Shown: positions 8,632-17,344 of the stretch, piece by piece | Layout: the number at the start of each line of letters is the position of its first letter | Position numbering within the stretch: the first letter of the stretch is position 1 | Position numbers and translations under genes: made by a program | Assembly (NCBI GenBank): GCA_023382655.1 | Contig: JAHDWK010000012.1 | Location: forward strand, 62,001 to 126,000 | Direction: 5' to 3' | DNA length: 64,000 nt | DNA from: Anaerolineae bacterium | GTDB taxonomy: Bacteria; Chloroflexota; Anaerolineae; Promineifilales; Promineifilaceae | The notes under the pieces: model-generated | Databases searched by the model: none | What the model was told of the DNA's origin: nothing | The model's input: the letters and a program-made list of their open reading frames with translations, nothing else

Positions 8632-9657
8632 CTACTTGATAGCCCCAATCAACAAGCCACGAGAAATATAGCGTTCCAGTAAGACGGCCACGATGATAAC
8701 CGGAATGATCATGATCAAAATCAACACAGACATATACCACCACTGTGGCCCGCGCACGGCGTTTTGGGCAGCGATGACGTAGGGCAGGGTTTGGGCCTTG
8801 GCGCTGGAAAGGAAGAGGGCGAGCAGATACTCGTTCCAGGTGAAGACAAGGACAAAGAGAAAGGTAGCAACCAGGCCAGGGACCGAGAGTGGTAAAACGA
8901 TATTAGTAAAGATACGATAACGCGAGGCGCCATCAATGGCCGCACACTCTTCCAGTTCCAGGGGAATTGTCAGAAAGTAATCGCGCATGAGCCAGACCAC
9001 AATGGGCAGATTGACGGTGACGTAGGTGATAATCAGGGCAGTGCGGGTATCGAGTAAGTTCAACTGGAGAAAGAGAACGTAGATAGGGATAATGACGGCA
9101 ATGGGCGGCAGGATGCGCTGCGAGATCATCCAGAAGGCAATATCTTCGTTACCCAACGCGCGACGAAAACGACGGCCGATGGTGGTCAGTAGAACAATAA
9201 ATAGGGCGAAAGCAGCCAGGAGGGCAATTTGCCAGGGTACGCCCAGGTAGATGGTGACGGTAGCCAGCGCCAGGCAGCCGATAAAAGTGGCAATGCCCCC
9301 CACGCGCGGCCGATACTTGAAGCGGGCCAGAGCATAGGCGCTGGCTGAGCCAAGAATGAGTGCCAGGAGCGCGCTCATTGGGGCAACCATGAGGGTGTTG
9401 GCGTAGGTACGGATCGTATCGTGACTCAGGTCGCCTAGCAGAATGTAATACCAGGGTTCGCTGGTTGGCTTAAAGTCCAGAAAGGGTACGTAGAAGGGGC
9501 CTTGATGAACCTGGATCGGACTTTTTAAGGAGGTGACAAAGAGCCAGTAGAGGGGGAAAAGTACCACCAGCGTCCAGCCGCCCAGAACAAGGTAAGAGGC
9601 AAGCGCGCCGGCCAGTGAAGGCTTAAACGTTGAGCGGCGGCGGAAAAATTGGTTCAT
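8632..9657 (-). CDS. ABC sugar-transporter permease, MalG/CUT1 type
   Basis: A 341-residue inner-membrane permease. After a short cytoplasmic N-terminus come hydrophobic helices, the EAA cytoplasmic loop (EECAAIDGASRYRIFTNIV) that docks with the ATPase, and the C-terminal GLLIGAIK typical of the MalG side of CUT1 transporters. It is longer than MalG (about 280-296 residues) because of an insertion around residues 115-170 that appears to add two transmembrane segments (GIATFIGCLALATVTIYLG and IALLAAFALFIVLLTTIG). It pairs with the gene at 9707-10873 and the binding lipoprotein at 10945-12591. No ATP-binding subunit is encoded in the operon. Confidence 0.88.
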   Translation of the reverse strand: MNQFFRRRSTFKPSLAGALASYLVLGGWTLVVLFPLYWLFVTSLKSPIQVHQGPFYVPFLDFKPTSEPWYYILLGDLSHDTIRTYANTLMVAPMSALLALILGSASAYALARFKYRPRVGGIATFIGCLALATVTIYLGVPWQIALLAAFALFIVLLTTIGRRFRRALGNEDIAFWMISQRILPPIAVIIPIYVLFLQLNLLDTRTALIITYVTVNLPIVVWLMRDYFLTIPLELEECAAIDGASRYRIFTNIVLPLSVPGLVATFLFVLVFTWNEYLLALFLSSAKAQTLPYVIAAQNAVRGPQWWYMSVLILIMIIPVIIVAVLLERYISRGLLIGAIK

Positions 9658-9706
9658 CAGGTCAGTTCACTTCCTTTATTCCCCAAGAATGGAAGGAATT
9701 TATGGC

Positions 9707-10873
9707 TCATAACCTTGTGACGACTCGCTGGCGGATCAGGTGAACAAAAGCAACGGCAAAAAAAGTCACGACAAATAAAAGCAAGTAGGCCAGTGCGGCC
9801 GAATTGCCCAGGTCAAAGGTGCGCCAGGAGATAAAGGCATGCAGGGTCAGCGACTCGGTGGCCGTGCCGGGGCCGCCATTAGTCATGATGTTGGGCAGGT
9901 CAATGATTTTGAAGGCTTCAATCATCCGAATGAGCAAGACGGCCAGACTGATGGGCAGGATGGCCGGCCAGGTAATATGGCGGAAAATTTGCCAGGGAGT
10001 GGCCCCATCTACCGTAGCCGCTTCCACGACGTCAACTGGCTGGCTCTCCAGGGCGGCCAGCAAAACGATGAACATGAACGGCGTCCACTGCCAGGTATCG
10101 GCCAGGATAATTGCCAGCCGCGCCCCCCACGGGCTGGTGACCCAGGAAAAGTCGGCCAGACCCATGGCCAGCCAGATCGGTACCAGCGGCCCTTTGCCCG
10201 TATCGGTAATCATGCGGAACATGTAGGCCACGCCCACGGGGGTGATCATCATGGGTAAGAGAAAGACCACGCGGAAGAAGCGGCGACCTTTGAGGTCTTG
10301 AACGGTTAGCAGCGCCAGCACCAAACCCAGGCTGTATTGCAGGGTGATGCCGACGAAGACGAAGAGCAAGGTAACGCCGAGGCTGCCGAGACGGCCGTCA
10401 GGTGTCAGGGTGCGCAGGAGAAGCCATGCCAGAGCCGTAGAGCCAGCAATGAAGAGGAGTCGCCCAACAATGCCGCTAAAGGAAAGAGTGCCGGCACGCA
10501 GATAACGCATGAAAAAGAGTAGAAAGGCAATCATGACGGCCGTCAAAATCACCCAATGTACGGCCGTCATGGGGGCCAGGACCCCAAGAAAGCGGCTCTG
10601 TTCATTGCCAAACAGCAAGGCCTTGTAGTTTTCCAGGCCGACAAATTCAAGCTCAAAACCACCCCGCGCAAATTTGAAGCGGCTTAAAGAGAGATACAGA
10701 GAAAACAGTAAAGGGAAGATGGACAAAAAGAGCAAAGCCAGCACTGTGGGCATGATGAAGGCAAAGCTGGCCCGCCAATCAGTCTGGCTTAAATGCCGTT
10801 TTTTTAGAACTTTGTTACGTGCTTTAGCCATTAGCCAGGTAGTGCGTTTCTGCTCGACTTCCATCTTTATCAT
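9707..10873 (-). CDS. ABC sugar-transporter permease, MalF/UgpA type
   Basis: A 388-residue CUT1 permease. FAFIMPTVLALLFLSIFPLLF is the usual first transmembrane segment, followed by the periplasmic FVGLENYKALL block. VEAATVDGATPWQIFRHITW is the EAA loop. Residues ~100-185 carry extra hydrophobic stretches, so it is longer than UgpA-like proteins; the MalG partner carries an insertion in the same region, which suggests the two evolved together. The start could be the first ATG (10873) or a nearby in-frame ATG; no strong ribosome site separates them. It lies downstream of the solute-binding protein, with a 16-bp inverted repeat in between. Confidence 0.88.
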   Translation of the reverse strand: MIKMEVEQKRTTWLMAKARNKVLKKRHLSQTDWRASFAFIMPTVLALLFLSIFPLLFSLYLSLSRFKFARGGFELEFVGLENYKALLFGNEQSRFLGVLAPMTAVHWVILTAVMIAFLLFFMRYLRAGTLSFSGIVGRLLFIAGSTALAWLLLRTLTPDGRLGSLGVTLLFVFVGITLQYSLGLVLALLTVQDLKGRRFFRVVFLLPMMITPVGVAYMFRMITDTGKGPLVPIWLAMGLADFSWVTSPWGARLAIILADTWQWTPFMFIVLLAALESQPVDVVEAATVDGATPWQIFRHITWPAILPISLAVLLIRMIEAFKIIDLPNIMTNGGPGTATESLTLHAFISWRTFDLGNSAALAYLLLFVVTFFAVAFVHLIRQRVVTRL

Positions 10874-10876
10874 TTT

Positions 10877-10936
10877 AAGGGTTCGTAGTAACCGCTTCAG
10901 CGGGCAGGCCAGCTAAAACCGTTACTACGAACCCTT
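10877..10936. repeat. GTTCGTAGTAAC inverted repeat, copy 1
   Basis: Perfect 16-bp arms at 10877-10892 and 10921-10936 enclose a 28-nt loop. A related element with the same outer arms and a similar GCTTCAGC loop lies at 48529-48582. Its position between the abundant binding protein and the permease genes fits an mRNA-processing or stabilising hairpin that keeps binding-protein expression high. Confidence 0.8.
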
Positions 10937-10944
10937 GAGCCAGT

Positions 10945-12591
10945 CTACTGCGAAGCACCAATCGTCGCCAGGTAAGCAGCGTGTTGCGTCTCCCGCCCCT
11001 GCTCTTCGCTAATGGCTTGCCAGGCATCGAAAACAGCCTGGGCTGCCTGGTCGGTGTCCAGTTCGCCCGCCAGGTATTGAGATAGGATGCGATCGAGCTC
11101 TTCCTGCTGATATTGCTGGTTGCCAGGAATCCGCAAATCCAAAACCATGTTCGGACTGTTGAGGCTGTCTTCAATGGCCCCCAGGTAATTGGCGGCCTCC
11201 TCCGGGCTAAAGCCGGCTTCGACCCAAGGCCCACGATTCAGGAATTGGGAGATTCTGTACGGGTTGTAACCAGTGGCCCCAATCGTCACATCTTCGTTGG
11301 CCTGATCGGGTGCGGCCATGTAGGAGAAGAAGGCATAGGTGGCCTCTTGAACGGCCGGATCAGCACCGGCGTTGACCGCACCGGCCCAACCCCCAAAAGA
11401 GGCATAAGGAGCGTAGTTGACGCCATCAATAGCATAGGGACAGGTTTCCTCATTGCAATCTACCAGTTCGCCGGTCTCACGGTCAAGTACCTGACGGGAG
11501 CCAGGGGTAATACTGGAGCCGGTGATGCCTTTGACCGAGGAGTTTGCCGGATCGAGGGCCAGTGTGCCAATGTCACCCCAGTCCAGGGAGAGGGCGCAGC
11601 GGCCAGAGAGGAACAGGCCGCGAATGTCGCCCAATCCTAAGTTTACCTCATCAGGTGGACCAAATTCGGTAGAGTCCCGGTAGATTTCCAGGGCGCGCTT
11701 GAAGGCCGCATTGTTAACCAATGGATCAAAGGTTTCCAGATCGAAAAAGACACCTTGAGACGACCCCTGGCTTTGCAGATAGGGGGAAGCGATGGTGAAA
11801 ATCCACCAGTATGCCTGCTGGGCGCGTGCCTTGCTGATGCAGGAACCATAATCAGGTGTGCCATCGCCATTCAAGTCCTGACCGTCGAAGGTCGCGGCGG
11901 CGGCCAGGTAATCGTCCCAGGTCTTGGGAGGCTCCAGGCCAGCTTCTTCAAATAAGTCGGTTCGGTAGTACATCATATGGAAGTCGCCATCAAGGGGAAT
12001 GCTGTAAACCCGCCCCTGATAGGAGTTAAAATCCCGGAAGAAGGGAGCCACGTCCTGCCAGTTCAACTCCTCATCGGCGTTGGCCCAATCCGTCAGGTCT
12101 GCCAGGTAACCGGCCGGGGCAAAGTCCACAATCCACTGCGGGGCAAAGAGGAAACCATCGAAGCTGTTGGTTCCGGTCGCCAGATCGGTCAAGGCTCTTT
12201 GATACAGATCGCTGTTGGGTACGGTGACGACATTGACCGTAGCTCCGGTCAACGCATTAAAGTCTGGAGCGCGTCGCTGCAAGGGTTCGGCTACCTGGGG
12301 GCCAACAAAGGTGAGGATGTCAACTTCGATGCCTTCAAATGGTCGGCCCTCTTCGGCCGGCACCTCAACAGGCACTTCAACCACGCGGGTCACTTCCACT
12401 TGTTCGGTCACGATTTGCTCCTCCCCGGCAACCTCAACGACGCGAGTCACTTCTACTTGTTCGGTCACGATTTGTGTTTCGGTAACAACCCGCGTTACCT
12501 CAACTGTCTCTGTCTCCGGTGTGCAGGCATATAAAAAGACAAGTGTCAATAGAAACACCAGCAATGTAATTCTATTCCGGTTGTGGGTCAT
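10945..12591 (-). CDS. ABC sugar-binding lipoprotein (family 1 solute-binding protein)
   Basis: A 548-residue extracytoplasmic receptor. The N-terminus is a lipoprotein signal (hydrophobic LLVFLLTLVFLYAC, Cys22). It is followed by a low-complexity linker with three VEVTRVV units, a pattern common in Chloroflexota binding proteins, which lifts the domain from the membrane. The mature domain contains GDFHMMYYRTDLFEEAGLEP and WDDYLAAA, typical of CUT1 family-1 binding proteins. Its start is supported by an AGGAGG ribosome site 8 nt upstream. It is the first structural gene after gntR and delivers sugar to the two permeases. The ligand is inferred to be L-fucose or a fucose-containing saccharide from the enzymes downstream. 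Confidence 0.88.
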   Translation of the reverse strand: MTHNRNRITLLVFLLTLVFLYACTPETETVEVTRVVTETQIVTEQVEVTRVVEVAGEEQIVTEQVEVTRVVEVPVEVPAEEGRPFEGIEVDILTFVGPQVAEPLQRRAPDFNALTGATVNVVTVPNSDLYQRALTDLATGTNSFDGFLFAPQWIVDFAPAGYLADLTDWANADEELNWQDVAPFFRDFNSYQGRVYSIPLDGDFHMMYYRTDLFEEAGLEPPKTWDDYLAAAATFDGQDLNGDGTPDYGSCISKARAQQAYWWIFTIASPYLQSQGSSQGVFFDLETFDPLVNNAAFKRALEIYRDSTEFGPPDEVNLGLGDIRGLFLSGRCALSLDWGDIGTLALDPANSSVKGITGSSITPGSRQVLDRETGELVDCNEETCPYAIDGVNYAPYASFGGWAGAVNAGADPAVQEATYAFFSYMAAPDQANEDVTIGATGYNPYRISQFLNRGPWVEAGFSPEEAANYLGAIEDSLNSPNMVLDLRIPGNQQYQQEELDRILSQYLAGELDTDQAAQAVFDAWQAISEEQGRETQHAAYLATIGASQ

Positions 12592-12701
12592 TTGATTTTC
12601 CTCCTGTCTAGCAGTGAGCAGTTAACATAACAATAAACAATAGGTGTTCTTGGTCTTTTTATTCATTGTCCTGGGCAATGGCCCATCAAACCTCCTTCGT
12701 A

Positions 12702-12762
12702 AGGAGTAAGCAGTAAGCAGCCAGGCTCCCACTGCTCACTGTTTACTGTTTACGGCTCACTC
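12702..12762. repeat. CTGCTCACTG/TTTACTG intergenic repeat
   Basis: The gap between gntR and the binding-protein gene contains repeated GTAAGCAGTAAGCAG and its near complement CTGCTCACTGTTTACTG, a self-complementary low-complexity patch. A close relative is at 12606-12625, and another lies at about 38745-38780. It runs into the last codons of gntR. Confidence 0.6.
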
Positions 12763-13478
12763 TCATTCATTTCCGCCAGCCGTTTTAGTTTTTCTTCGAC
12801 ATTTTCCAGGTGGGCGAGCATGGCGGCGCGGGCGGCGACCGGGTCGCGGCTGGCAAGGGCGGCCACGATACGTTGGTGATCGGCCGTGCTTTGCTCGGTA
12901 ACACCGGGAAGATGTCCTGTGCGTCGGCGGCTTACCAGACCCAATTGGTGAATTGATTCCATCAGGCGGTTTAAGATAGGGTTGCGGGCGGCTCTGGTAA
13001 TCTGGGTATGGAGTTCTAGATCAGCGAGGAGGAACAGTTCCGCGTCGTGCATACTTTGGATAGATTCTTCCAGGCACGCTTCCAACTCAACGATCTCGTC
13101 GTCGGTAATGCGTTGCGCAGCCAACTCGATAATGCCTACTTCGACGATTTTGCGGGCATCGAACAGGTCAAGAATGGCGGCATCGTTGAGGGAGAAGACA
13201 AAGTCAAGGTGCTGCACGAGTTGGGCCGTCTCTAGCTCGGTGACATAAGCCCCTGCTCCCTGGCGAATCTCGATGACGTTCATCATGGCCAGGGCACGCA
13301 GCGCTTCACGCAAGGCCGGCCGGCCGACGTTCATCATCGCTGCCAATTCCCGTTCGGCCGGTAGTTTGTCGCCCGGCCGTAATTGCCGCTCCTTGATCAT
13401 ATGCAAGATGCGTTCAGTAATTTGCTCTGGTAAGGCGGCCCGCTCAACGGTGCCAAAATCTGTTGATAAATTAGTCAT
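12750..13478 (-). CDS. GntR-family (FadR/FCD) transcriptional regulator of the sugar operon
   Basis: A 242-residue regulator. Residues ~15-80 form the winged helix (ITERILHMIKERQLRPGDKL, AERELAAMMNVGRPALREAL, IEIRQGAGAYV). Residues ~95-230 form the all-helical FCD effector domain, whose metal ligands are probably Asp in LFDARK, His in LELHTQI and the His in TADHQRI and MLAHLENVEE. FCD regulators usually respond to sugar acids or their breakdown products and repress neighbouring catabolic operons. It is encoded immediately upstream of the transporter genes on the same strand, and a TGGTNNNACCA-type palindrome lies 27 nt before its start codon, so autorepression together with control of the operon is likely. 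Confidence 0.85.
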   Translation of the reverse strand: MTNLSTDFGTVERAALPEQITERILHMIKERQLRPGDKLPAERELAAMMNVGRPALREALRALAMMNVIEIRQGAGAYVTELETAQLVQHLDFVFSLNDAAILDLFDARKIVEVGIIELAAQRITDDEIVELEACLEESIQSMHDAELFLLADLELHTQITRAARNPILNRLMESIHQLGLVSRRRTGHLPGVTEQSTADHQRIVAALASRDPVAARAAMLAHLENVEEKLKRLAEMNESEP

Positions 13479-13504
13479 TCTTCAAAGCCAATTGGTAATA
13501 TAGT

Positions 13505-13523
13505 AAGGTGGTAAGACCACTTT
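13505..13523. promoter_or_regulatory. Candidate GntR/FCD operator
   Basis: GTGGTAAGACCAC at 13508-13520 is a perfect palindrome around AAG and extends to AAgGTGGTaagACCACtTT. It fits the TGGTNNNACCA half-site arrangement known for FadR/FCD-subfamily GntR proteins. It sits just upstream of the gntR start in a 259-bp regulatory gap shared with the divergent Cys-rich protein gene. Confidence 0.6.
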
Positions 13524-13737
13524 ACCAGATGTTAGCAAAACAGTGCGCGTTTGTCAATTGCTTTTGGTGATAATGTATCCTATTTTATATCCCCCTATAG
13601 GCCATTTGGCCCTGTACAGCCCGTGGTACATATTTTAAAGTCAATAAAATTGTGTTCGTATAAGCTGTGGTCCCAAGCGGGCCAAAGAGCCATTACCGGG
13701 TCACAGCAGATGTGATTACTAAAAAGGAGACAAAATC

Positions 13738-14142
13738 ATGAGTCACGTGCAAGATATGTTAAGAACACACCCTGTTGAGAGCCAGGTGGACATGGAGGCG
13801 CTTGCCGCCTGCATCGAAGCTTGTTTTGATTGTGCCCAAACATGTACGGCCTGTGCCGACGCCTGCCTGAGCGAGCCTATGGTTCAGGATCTGGTCCGTT
13901 GTATCCGCCTCAACCTGGATTGCGCCGACGTCTGCGAAGCGACCGGGCGGCTGGTATCACGGCAAACGGCCGTTGAGAAGCGCTTGTGGCGGGATCAGCT
14001 CCAGGCTTGCCTCACCGCCTGTGAGGTGTGTGGCGCTGAGTGTGAACGACACGCCGGCATGCACGAGCATTGCCGTGTGTGCGCCGAAGCGTGCCGCAAC
14101 TGTGCGGAAGCGTGTCGTCGCCTTCTGAATGCGACCGGTTGA
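13738..14142 (+). CDS. Cysteine-rich four-helix-bundle (DUF326-type) copper-binding protein
   Basis: A small 134-residue protein with about 20 cysteines arranged in helical repeats (CIEACFDCAQTCTACADAC, CIRLNLDCADVC, CLTACEVCGAEC, CRVCAEACRNCAEAC). This is the pattern of DUF326 proteins and copper-storage Csp proteins, where Cys residues line the inside of a four-helix bundle and bind Cu(I). There is no signal peptide, so it should be cytosolic, as in Csp3-like members. An AAGGAG ribosome site stands 9 nt before the ATG. It is transcribed alone and divergently from gntR. A role in copper buffering is family knowledge; copper regulation is not visible here. Confidence 0.8.
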   Translation: MSHVQDMLRTHPVESQVDMEALAACIEACFDCAQTCTACADACLSEPMVQDLVRCIRLNLDCADVCEATGRLVSRQTAVEKRLWRDQLQACLTACEVCGAECERHAGMHEHCRVCAEACRNCAEACRRLLNATG

Positions 14143-14263
14143 GTTGTTGAGAGCGCTTAGCGATGAATGATTACACACAAGAACCGGAGATAACCACGCA
14201 TCGCCCTAAGGCACGGGGAGTGACCACTCTTGTTATGCCCTTGCCTCTCTATCTCGCTTTTAA

Positions 14264-15010
14264 CTACTGATAGAGTGTCTGCACGGCATGTTTTTCAGGC
14301 TCCATCTCCCGATCACTTAACCGCCCATCTTCCAGCCAAAGCACCCGGTCGGCAATCTGCCGCAGGCGGTGGTCGTGGGTAACGATGACAATAGCCCGTC
14401 CCCTCCGGCTGCGCTCCGGGCTGGCCTGGTCACGCCCCAGGCCACAGCACAACAACTCCATCACCTCCTGGCCGGTCTTACTGTCCAGGTTGCCGGTTGG
14501 CTCGTCGGCCAGGATGAGGGGTGGATCGTTAGCCAGGGCACGAGCGATGGCCACGCGCTGTTTCTCGCCGCCGGAGAGGTCGGCCGGTTTGTGATCCAGG
14601 CGGCCCTCCAGGCCCAGCATGGTTAATAACTCAATAGCGCGTTCCCCGGCGCGCTTACCACTTACCCCGGCCAGTTTCAGCACCACTTCCACGTTTTCGC
14701 GGGCGGTCAGCGCCTCCAGCAGGTTGTACGCCTGGAAGACGAAACCCAGCAAGCGCAGCCGCAAGGCCGCCATTTGCCGCTGGTTCAGGCTGGTAACGTT
14801 CTGACCGTTGACAAACACTTTGCCTTCAGTGGGATGCAGCAGCAGGCCGGCCATGCTTAACAAAGTTGTCTTGCCACTGCCAGACGGCCCCATGATAAGG
14901 ATGATTTCACCCGGCTTCACCTGCAAGTTAACCTGGTTACTGGCAGTCACGGCCGTGTGGCCGCTACCATAAATTTTGCTCACATTTTGCAGTTCCAACA
15001 CATGGTTCAT
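14264..15010 (-). CDS. ABC transporter ATP-binding protein, MacB/LolD type
   Basis: About 248 residues. It has Walker [25 protein letters not shown] signature, Walker [13 protein letters not shown] and the switch His in VTHDHR. I start at 15010, where [13 protein letters not shown] begins the family; the longer frame reads through the adjacent permease gene. This subtype energises FtsX-like permeases for lipoprotein or peptide export and drug efflux. The next two genes encode such permeases, so the three form one exporter. Between the helix VMELL and the switch region there is an insertion reading [15 protein letters not shown], a dispersed-repeat-like segment that falls in a surface loop and keeps the frame. 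Confidence 0.88.
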   Translation of the reverse strand: MNHVLELQNVSKIYGSGHTAVTASNQVNLQVKPGEIILIMGPSGSGKTTLLSMAGLLLHPTEGKVFVNGQNVTSLNQRQMAALRLRLLGFVFQAYNLLEALTARENVEVVLKLAGVSGKRAGERAIELLTMLGLEGRLDHKPADLSGGEKQRVAIARALANDPPLILADEPTGNLDSKTGQEVMELLCCGLGRDQASPERSRRGRAIVIVTHDHRLRQIADRVLWLEDGRLSDREMEPEKHAVQTLYQ

Positions 15011-15041
15011 GATTCTCTCCACTTTGCGCTCTACAACGCCA

Positions 15042-16154
15042 CTATGCTCGAAAAACAACCATCGGGTCCAGGCGGCTGATGCGACCAAGTGGTAACAATG
15101 CTGCCAGAGCGGTGATAACCGCCAGTACCGGTATTTGTCGCAGCCACAAGGCCGGTTCAATCAGAATGAGCATCTCCGGGAGAAGACGGCCGACCAGCAC
15201 CGCCACCCCATAAGAGAGGCCAACGCCGGCCACAAACCCCAGCGCGGTGCTGAGGGTGGCCTGAGCAAACACCACCCGCAACAGGTCGCCGGTGTTGGCG
15301 CCAACAGCTTTCAGCACGCCATACTCATGTGCCCGTTCCACCGTTGCCGTATAAACCGTCAGGCCAATAACCAGTAACCCCACCACGTATGCCACACCAC
15401 TCATGGCGCGAATAATGTCTGTGCCCATCTGCCGGATCATTGCCTTGTCGCTGGCAATGAACTCGGCCTGGGTGAGCAGGTTGGCGTCAGGCACGGCCGT
15501 GCGCACACCGGCAGCCACCTGGTCTACGTCTGCGCCCGGCTCTGTTTGCACCAGCACGTAGCTGGCTGACTCCGGCGAGACGCCCATCAACGCCGCCAGT
15601 GCCTGCTTGTTCACAAAGGTAATGCTGGTGGCGATGCCGAAAGTTCCCTGGCTTAATCCGGCGATGGTCAAGTCATACCCCATGAGATTGACCGTATCCC
15701 CCAGTTCCAGGCCATAACGAGCAGCCAGATCACGATCCAGCACCACCTCGTCCAGCCCCAGGACGGCCGTGCCCGCAACGAGTTGCCATGGGCCGCCAAA
15801 GGGCGCCGATCCATCCACGGCAAAGATGTAGCTGGACACCTGCGTTTCACCCACGTCCAGGCTGCCGCCGACGTATAAGAGACCAACCACCTCGGCTACC
15901 CCCGCTACCGAGCGAGCCTGGGTTACTGTTTCCGGCGGCAGAATGGAGGAGGACATATGCAGATTCTCGACTCCTTTCTGCATCAACCACAGAGAAGCCG
16001 GCTGGTTCTTGATGTAGGCCACAGCGTGTTCTTCCGAGCCGGCAAAGACGCCGGCCATCACCAGGATGAGCAAAACGGCCAGGGCCACGCCGCCGACGCT
16101 GATGGCCAGCCGGGTTCGTTCGTGCATCAGGTTGCACCAGGCGAGTTTGAGCAT
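15042..16154 (-). CDS. FtsX-like ABC permease
   Basis: A 370-residue membrane protein. A first transmembrane helix (LAISVGGVALAVLLILVMAG) is followed by a ~230-residue extracytoplasmic MacB-PCD-like domain. The C-terminal three helices carry the VERAHEYGVLKAVGA loop that contacts the ATPase, then LVGRLLPE and ALAALLPLGRISRLDPM. It is a paralogue of the protein encoded at 16214-17344 (38-45% similar by eye over the FtsX part); together they would form a heterodimeric exporter with the ATPase at 14264-15010. The exported substrate is unknown. Confidence 0.85.
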   Translation of the reverse strand: MLKLAWCNLMHERTRLAISVGGVALAVLLILVMAGVFAGSEEHAVAYIKNQPASLWLMQKGVENLHMSSSILPPETVTQARSVAGVAEVVGLLYVGGSLDVGETQVSSYIFAVDGSAPFGGPWQLVAGTAVLGLDEVVLDRDLAARYGLELGDTVNLMGYDLTIAGLSQGTFGIATSITFVNKQALAALMGVSPESASYVLVQTEPGADVDQVAAGVRTAVPDANLLTQAEFIASDKAMIRQMGTDIIRAMSGVAYVVGLLVIGLTVYTATVERAHEYGVLKAVGANTGDLLRVVFAQATLSTALGFVAGVGLSYGVAVLVGRLLPEMLILIEPALWLRQIPVLAVITALAALLPLGRISRLDPMVVFRA

Positions 16155-16213
16155 GGTAAGCCTCCGTGCCAGTAATCGTCACTGATGACCGGTTACTGAA
16201 TACCGATAACCTG

Positions 16214-17344
16214 TTACTGCTTAAAAACCAGCAACGGATCAATCTGGCTCAGGCGGCGAATGGGCAACAGCGCGGCCAGAGCGGTCATGACCATAGTTAA
16301 AACGCCGGCCTGAACTATCGTCCCTGGCCGGATGACAATGTTAAATTGTGGCCAGATCGTCATAATAAGGGCGGCGGTAACGTACCCCAGCCCCACGCCG
16401 CAGACAAAGCCGGCAACAGCGCGGCAGAGTGTCTCAACGGTTACCAGCCAGGCCAGCCGGCCACCGCTGGCCCCCACCGCTTTTAACACGCCATACTCGC
16501 GCATCTGGTCAGTTACGGCCGTGTACGCCGTCAGTCCCATCACCGCTACGCCAATGACCGTGCCAATAAAAATCATCACGTTGAGCGGCGTAGCCATCAC
16601 CGTGGCCAGAACCCGTTGGTCGGCGGCGGCCATGTCGGTCGGCGTCAGGGCTGCGATGCCCGGCACTTCACGCTCAATAGTTGCCACTGCTACTGTGGGG
16701 TTGACGCCCGCCGGCAGGCGCAGCAGGTGGTAGCTGACCATGTTGTTCAGGCCCAGGATAGAGGCAGCCGCATCCAGCGAGATAAAGACATAGGGACTCA
16801 TCCAGGACGCAGTTTCCCGCGTCAGCCCCACCACAGTGAATGTTTGCCCCAACACGTCCAGCGTATCACCCACGGCGATACCATTGCGCTGCGCCAGCCA
16901 GGTATCCAACAATATCTCGTTGTTCGCCGTACTGGCGGCGCCACCGTCCAGACCCCGTCCCTGGCCGATGTTCCAGGGTGTGCCGAAAGTGGTGGCCGGG
17001 TCGTAACCCACCAGCAGTACCGGCGTCTTGGTCTGATTCCGGGTCAAGATGATCCCGGCTATGATGATGTGCCCTGCCCCGGTAGCATTAACGGCCGTGA
17101 CCGCCTGGTCGTGCAGCCACAGGGGAACGACGGAATCGGAGGTAAACATACCCTGGGTTCCGCTTTGAGCCACAATCAAGTCTGCGCCCATGTTGTCTAC
17201 AAAGGCGGTCAGGGTAACATACAACCCCTCGCGGAAACCGAGCAGGAGCAAAATCAGCGCCAGTGCCGCGGCCACACCGGCGACACTCAGGGCCAGTTTG
17301 CCTTTTTCATGAAGTAAATTGCGTCGCGCCAGGAATATACCCAT
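16214..17344 (-). CDS. FtsX-like ABC permease
   Basis: About 376 residues. LARRNLLHEKGKLALSVAGV leads into the first membrane helix. The periplasmic domain follows, then MREYGVLKAVGASG, the coupling loop of FtsX/MacB permeases, and a C-terminal ALLPIRRLSQIDPLLVFK that mirrors its paralogue. I prefer the ATG at 17344 because a GAGGAG ribosome site lies 5 nt upstream; an earlier in-frame ATG has none. It is the first gene of the three-gene exporter operon, followed by its paralogue after 59 bp of repeat-rich spacer. Confidence 0.85.
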   Translation of the reverse strand: MGIFLARRNLLHEKGKLALSVAGVAAALALILLLLGFREGLYVTLTAFVDNMGADLIVAQSGTQGMFTSDSVVPLWLHDQAVTAVNATGAGHIIIAGIILTRNQTKTPVLLVGYDPATTFGTPWNIGQGRGLDGGAASTANNEILLDTWLAQRNGIAVGDTLDVLGQTFTVVGLTRETASWMSPYVFISLDAAASILGLNNMVSYHLLRLPAGVNPTVAVATIEREVPGIAALTPTDMAAADQRVLATVMATPLNVMIFIGTVIGVAVMGLTAYTAVTDQMREYGVLKAVGASGGRLAWLVTVETLCRAVAGFVCGVGLGYVTAALIMTIWPQFNIVIRPGTIVQAGVLTMVMTALAALLPIRRLSQIDPLLVFKQ

